A DNA stretch of 64,000 nucleotides from Natrarchaeobius halalkaliphilus. Lineage in GTDB: Archaea > Halobacteriota > Halobacteria > Halobacteriales > Natrialbaceae. The notes beneath the pieces were generated by a model. That model did not search any database. It worked only from the letters and a program-made list of their open reading frames with translations, and had not been told where the DNA came from. Shown piece by piece: positions 62,780-64,000 of this stretch; position 1 is the stretch's first letter; every line of letters begins with the position of its first letter. A program made the translations under genes and the position numbers. The DNA is taken from the NCBI RefSeq assembly GCF_003841485.1, contig NZ_REFY01000005.1, positions 1 through 64,000 of the forward strand. The letters run 5' to 3'.

Positions 62780-63181
62780 ATGAGTAACGTATTATTGCCG
62801 ATCGACGACGACGAACGGCACGCGAAAGACCAAATTCAAACCGTCTTGAATCTCCCGCTCGAAACCGACGAGCTAACAGTTACCGTGTTACACGTTTTCA
62901 CGGATAATCCGAACAGTGCGTCGATAACGCAACTCAGATCCACGCATCTCATTCAGGAGGCACTCGAGGACGAAGGTATCGCTGTCGAACTGGACGAACG
63001 GAGCAACGACCCGGCGGACGAGATACTATCGTACGCCGAAGACAACGCCGTCGATGTAATCTGTCTCGCTGGGAGGAAGCGCTCGAAGACCGGGAAGTTA
63101 CTCTTTGGCAGCGTCACGCAGGACGTCATTTTGAACACGAATCTACCGGTCCTCATCGCCGGAACTGATTCCGTTGAGTAG
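62780..63181 (+). CDS. Universal stress protein, UspA family
   Basis: A 133-residue UspA protein. The N-terminus SNVLLPIDDDERHA, the middle VLHVFTDN, and the C-terminal AGRKRSKTGKLLFGSVTQDVIL form the complete fold with the nucleotide-binding loop. An ATG at 62768 would add four residues, but the TATA distance and usual N-terminus favour 62780. It is monocistronic. Likely a stress-induced cytosolic protein. Confidence 0.9.
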   Translation: MSNVLLPIDDDERHAKDQIQTVLNLPLETDELTVTVLHVFTDNPNSASITQLRSTHLIQEALEDEGIAVELDERSNDPADEILSYAEDNAVDVICLAGRKRSKTGKLLFGSVTQDVILNTNLPVLIAGTDSVE

Positions 63182-63356
63182 CGGGTCGTTTGCCGCACTT
63201 GAGGACGATCCTCCCGACCCTGAACAGCATTACATCTCGAACCGTCCCGTTGCTGCATCGAATCGACCGTCGGATTTGCGACGGAGCGAAGAACAGTGGC
63301 GATCTACTTCGAGCCGAACAATCGACGTGCGCCCCACCGCGACCGTACAGGCGATC

Positions 63357-64000
63357 CTAAACGAACGCGACTGGCCGGGCCCATCCAGCGCTGGCGTTTT
63401 CGATCTTGATCGGATAGGTCACCAGGTGAATTCCCGTTCGCTGGGGAAGCTCGTCGAAGTTCGCCATCTTTTCGATCTGACAGTATTCTGCCTCGCGTCC
63501 GGCCAGGTGCGCGGGCCATAGTTCGGAGGTGTCCTCCGTCTCCTTGTATCGCTCTCCCATCGTCTCGAACGGTTTGTCGAATCCGTACGCGTCGATACCG
63601 ATCACTTTCACACCCTGATCCACGAGGTGCTTCGTTGCTTTCGCGCCCATTCCCGGGAAGTCGGTGAGATACTCGGAGGTACCCCAGAGCTCGTCCGCAC
63701 CGGTCTCAATGAGGACGATCTCTCCGGCCGAGAGAGTGTGATCGATCGTGGCGAGTTGCTCGTCGATCTCGTGTGGTTGAATCTCCGCTCCGTTGTCTTT
63801 CCAGGTAAAATCCAGCACGACGGCTTCACCACAGAACCAGTCTGTCGGAAGTTCGTCGATTGTCTTCGACGGCTCTCCTTCCGACTCCGGCCCGTAATGC
63901 CACGGCGCGTCGACGTGGGTTCCCGTGTGTGGAATCGCGGTGACTTCCTCCCAGGCGAGACCGCTTCCGCCCGGAAAGTCGTCCGCCGTGATGTCTCCGT
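63357..64000 (-). CDS. Cyclase-family metal hydrolase (kynurenine-formamidase-like), 5' end beyond window
   Basis: A minus-strand frame entering from the right edge and ending at 63357; about 214 residues are visible. The cyclase signature HTGTHVDAPWHYGP lies near 63920, with IDELPTDWFCGEAVVLDFT after it and DFPGMGAKATKHLVDQGVKVIGID downstream. The family includes arylformamidases and isatin hydrolase-like enzymes with a His-rich metal site. Typical length is ~220-260, so only a short N-terminus is missing. The substrate is not determinable. Confidence 0.88.
   Translation of the reverse strand, partial: GDITADDFPGGSGLAWEEVTAIPHTGTHVDAPWHYGPESEGEPSKTIDELPTDWFCGEAVVLDFTWKDNGAEIQPHEIDEQLATIDHTLSAGEIVLIETGADELWGTSEYLTDFPGMGAKATKHLVDQGVKVIGIDAYGFDKPFETMGERYKETEDTSELWPAHLAGREAEYCQIEKMANFDELPQRTGIHLVTYPIKIENASAGWARPVAFV

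Noticed and set aside
1-64000. tRNA or rRNA genes
   Set aside because: I looked for T-loop (GGTTCGAATC-like) and acceptor-stem patterns in the spacers and found none; matches were inside coding genes without a cloverleaf context.

Overview
This window looks like a chromosomal segment of an extremely halophilic archaeon (class Halobacteria, probably a Natrialbales-type genus). The evidence is acidic Asp/Glu-rich proteins, leaderless starts 25-30 nt downstream of archaeal TATA boxes, a group II chaperonin, deoxyhypusine synthase, a HalOD1 protein, a halobacterial-type transducer and Tat-type lipoprotein signals. No rRNA, tRNA, CRISPR array or intact insertion sequence was seen.

Layout. 1-9.8 kb is mostly housekeeping: a CNNM/CBS protein cut by the left edge, a metallophosphoesterase, a thermosome subunit, a Na+/Ca2+ exchanger, an ABC exporter, an IclR regulator and a PHP-domain protein. 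10.4-37.3 kb is a large catabolic island: a methylmalonate-semialdehyde-type dehydrogenase, an HpcH/HpaI aldolase, a ComB-like phosphatase, two Gfo/Idh/MocA dehydrogenases, a galactonate-dehydratase-type enolase-superfamily enzyme, two zinc alcohol dehydrogenases (one resembling scyllo-inosose dehydrogenase IolM), two sugar isomerase/epimerases, an F420-type luciferase-like oxidoreductase, an IolD/acetolactate-synthase-like ThDP enzyme, a chemotaxis transducer, a complete Dpp/Opp-family ABC importer with a fused double ATPase, and an inositol-monophosphatase-family enzyme. My best reading is uptake of, chemotaxis to, and degradation of a cyclitol (inositol-like) or related sugar acid. The substrate itself is inference.

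37.4-43.8 kb is an accessory stretch of small membrane proteins, a PHP protein, a universal stress protein and dispersed repeats. Three copies of a ~120-140 bp element carry tandem 16-bp units. Three copies of an ~80-bp palindromic element (one of them at 7.6 kb) each overlap the stop codon of a gene. 43.8-54.7 kb is a second catabolic module: a five-gene Dpp/Opp-type ABC importer on the minus strand, then an enolase-superfamily enzyme with a mandelate-racemase-type Lys/His-Asp arrangement, a creatininase-family hydrolase, an IclR regulator and an MFS transporter.

54.7-64 kb mixes intact genes (lactonase, RidA, ParB-like protein, MscS channel, deoxyhypusine synthase, UspA, a cyclase cut by the right edge) with decayed ones: the tail of a CUT1 sugar permease, the front of an archaeal AAA ATPase that reads in frame into mscS, and AT-rich or empty spacers. 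A short IclR-like N-terminal remnant lies just before the MFS gene at 53.2 kb.
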